NCBI GenBank assembly: GCA_023402505.1
Contig: JAEYGD010000265.1
Coordinates: forward strand, 1 to 6,906
DNA length: 6,906 nt
Source of the DNA: Actinomycetes bacterium
Lineage (GTDB): Bacteria; Actinomycetota; Actinomycetes; Mycobacteriales; Micromonosporaceae
Direction: 5' to 3'
Positions 5,484 through 6,906 of this stretch are shown here, one piece after another. The notes under the pieces are model-generated. The model was given only the letters and a program-made list of their open reading frames with translations. It did not search any database and was not told where the DNA came from. The position numbers were made by a program, and so were the translations under genes. Each line of letters opens with the position of its first letter. Positions within the stretch are counted from its first letter, which is position 1.

Positions 5484-6104
5484 ATGGAAACAGCCGAGGA
5501 CGTGACGCGGATGCGCCTGGTGGGCGGCAATCTCGCCCTGGACTTCGTCAACACCCGTACCGGTCCACCCGTCGGCCCACCCGACGACGACGTGCTGACG
5601 GGCTACGCCGCGCTGGTCGACTGGGCCCGGCACGCGGGCTCCCTCGCCACGGCGGAGGCGGCAGCGCTGCGTCGCTCGTCCCGCGACGATCCGCGCGGCG
5701 CGCGCGCCGCCTTCGCCCGAGCGCTACGCATCCGCGACCAGCTCGACGAGGTGTTCCGCACGCTGGCCGCCGGGCGCGACCCGGCCGCTTCCGCACTGGC
5801 CGCCGTGCGCGACGAGGAGGCGGACGCGCTCGCTCACGCACGACTCGACCGGGGCAGCACGTTCACGTGGACCTGGCAGGACGACCGCACGCTCGCCCGG
5901 CCACTGCGGCCGGTGGTGCACGCGGCGGTCCAGCTGCTCACCACGGGAGCGCTGGATCGGATCAAGGGATGCGGGGGCTGCCGGTTCGTCTTCTACGACG
6001 AGAGCAAGAACCGCAGTCGCCGGTGGTGCAGCATGGACGACTGCGGCACCACCGAGAAGATCCGGCGTTACGTCGCGACGCGGCGCGCCCGCTCGACGCC
6101 GTGA
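5484..6104 (+). CDS. CGNR zinc-finger / ABATE-domain putative transcriptional regulator
   Basis: A 206-residue protein with the two-domain layout of actinobacterial ABATE/CGNR proteins. The N-terminal ABATE-like region begins MRLVGGNLALDFVNT (from residue 10) and continues through a helical middle (AFARALRIRDQLDEVFRTLA). The C-terminal zinc finger starts at about residue 160: GCGGCRFVFYDESKNRSRRW, then CSMDDCGTTEKIRRY. The expected zinc ligands are Cys163, Cys166, Cys182 and Cys187. The motif that names the family, Cys-Gly-Asn-Arg, is Cys-Gly-Thr-Thr here, although the surrounding basic residues are kept. The ATG at 5484 fits a leaderless start; an in-frame ATG at 5511, with GAGGA ten bases upstream, is the alternative and matches where many relatives begin. 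Divergence from the MFS gene suggests that it controls the transporter, which is inferred. DNA binding is presumed from the family. Confidence 0.88.
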   Translation: METAEDVTRMRLVGGNLALDFVNTRTGPPVGPPDDDVLTGYAALVDWARHAGSLATAEAAALRRSSRDDPRGARAAFARALRIRDQLDEVFRTLAAGRDPAASALAAVRDEEADALAHARLDRGSTFTWTWQDDRTLARPLRPVVHAAVQLLTTGALDRIKGCGGCRFVFYDESKNRSRRWCSMDDCGTTEKIRRYVATRRARSTP

Positions 6105-6130
6105 CAGTGCGGCCGCGGCAGTCGGGCGGA

Positions 6131-6144
6131 CACCGGGCGCGGTG
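6131..6144. terminator. Weak hairpin between convergent genes, possible terminator
   Basis: CACCG and CGGTG form a 5-bp stem around the loop GGCG, in the 46-base gap between the convergent CGNR and dehydrogenase genes. It has no T-tract on either side and is short, so the call rests mainly on position. Confidence 0.2.
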
Positions 6145-6150
6145 AGCGGA

Positions 6151-6906
6151 TCACCCGCCGAACAGCACCACGGTGCGGGCGCCCTCGCCCCGGGCCATCC
6201 GCTCGAACGCCTCCGCCGCGCCGTCCAACGTCGTCCGGTCGGTGATCAGGGGAGGAAGGTCGAGCGTTCCGTCGAGCACCGCCCGGGCCAGCACCGGGAC
6301 CTCCCGGTCCGGGTCGGAGGAGCCGTAGACCGAGGAGCGCAGCGTGCGCGCCGAGTGGAAGATGTCCAGGGCGCTGAGGCCGACTACGTCCTCCTTGGAG
6401 CCCATCCCCACCACGATCGCCTGTCCGCCACGGCGGGCGGCCCGCCAGGCGGCGCGGATGGTGGCGCCGCGCCCGACGCACTCCAGCGCGTGGTCGACGC
6501 CCCGGCCTGCGGTCAGCCGCCGGACCGCGCGGCTGAGCGAGTCGTCGCCGAGCAGGAAGTCGGTGGCGCCCGCGGCGCGGGCCAGTTCCTCCTTCGCCGG
6601 TGACACGTCGACGGCGATCACCGGGTCGGCGCCGGCCGCCCGGGCGGCGGACACCGCCGACAGGCCGACCCCGCCGAGCCCGATCACCGCCACCGAGTCG
6701 CCCGGGGCGACGGCGGCGGTGCGGCGTACCGCGCCGACACCGGTGAGCACGGCGCAGCCCAGCAGGGCCGCCGCCTCGAACGGCAGCTCGGCCGGCACCG
6801 GGATGACCGCGCGCTCGGGCACCACCACCGCCTCGGCCAGGGCGCCCAGGCCGAGCGTGACGTGCAGCGGCTCGCCGTCGGCCGTACGGCCACCCGGGGT
6901 CGCCCG
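6151..6906 (-). CDS. Zinc-dependent alcohol dehydrogenase (MDR superfamily), N-terminus outside window
   Basis: The frame is open from the window edge to the TGA at 6151, giving 251 residues. A GTG at 6828 could be taken as a start, but the 26 residues before it (for example GEPLHVTLGLGALAEA) continue the family pattern, so the gene is truncated by the window. LLGCAVLTGVGA contains the Cys that is the third catalytic zinc ligand in class III-like alcohol dehydrogenases. The Rossmann fold follows: VAVIGLGGVG, and Asp at the end of beta-2 (VIAVDVS), which favours NAD over NADP. The C-terminal half (GRGVDHALECVG, GGQAIVVGMG, GARTVVLFGG) is standard. Full-length relatives have about 360-375 residues, so roughly 110-120 are missing, including the first zinc ligands and any structural-zinc lobe. 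It likely oxidises an alcohol or a formaldehyde adduct in the cytoplasm; the substrate is unknown. It converges on the CGNR gene. Confidence 0.9.
   Translation of the reverse strand, partial: RATPGGRTADGEPLHVTLGLGALAEAVVVPERAVIPVPAELPFEAAALLGCAVLTGVGAVRRTAAVAPGDSVAVIGLGGVGLSAVSAARAAGADPVIAVDVSPAKEELARAAGATDFLLGDDSLSRAVRRLTAGRGVDHALECVGRGATIRAAWRAARRGGQAIVVGMGSKEDVVGLSALDIFHSARTLRSSVYGSSDPDREVPVLARAVLDGTLDLPPLITDRTTLDGAAEAFERMARGEGARTVVLFGG

Noticed and set aside
6828..6828. GTG at 6828 as the start of the dehydrogenase
   Set aside because: The frame stays open to the window edge with family-like sequence, and a start here would remove the catalytic N-terminal domain. The gene is better read as cut by the window.

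Overview
The window is very GC-rich, with GC-dominated third codon positions, GTG starts and gene families typical of filamentous actinomycetes. A Micromonosporaceae-like genome is the best guess, inferred from composition and gene types because no rRNA or other marker is present. It reads as chromosome with regulatory and accessory genes. I see no transposase, tRNA, CRISPR array or phage structural gene.

Layout. (1) 1-1628, plus strand: the C-terminal ~541 residues of a large LuxR-type regulator, ending in its DNA-binding helix-turn-helix; its start is outside the window. (2) 1640-3342, minus strand: a two-gene unit. A 375-residue XRE-type helix-turn-helix protein is followed, with a 4-base ATGA overlap, by a 192-residue HD-domain phosphohydrolase of the YfbR/HDDC2 type. 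(3) 3343-3543: a divergent intergenic region with a perfect 15-bp palindrome, an 8-bp inverted repeat and a competing GC-rich pairing. (4) 3544-4119, plus strand: a compact run of three small ORFs joined by ATGA and GTGA overlaps. The first two (63 and 72 residues) look intact. The third reads as one protein only if a -1 frame change near position 4006 is allowed. (5) 4130-5395, minus strand: an MFS (DHA1-type) efflux transporter. (6) 5484-6104, plus strand: a divergent CGNR/ABATE zinc-finger regulator whose -10 box lies so close to its ATG that the transcript is probably leaderless. (7) 6151-6906, minus strand: a zinc-dependent alcohol dehydrogenase lacking its N-terminus at the window edge.

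How the genes may work together. The MFS and CGNR genes form a familiar divergent regulator/efflux pair. The XRE-HD pair and the three small ORFs share a 201-bp divergent control region, so they may form one co-regulated locus. This is the least-explained part of the window and the best candidate for something undescribed. The LuxR-type and dehydrogenase fragments belong to neighbouring loci that cannot be judged from here.
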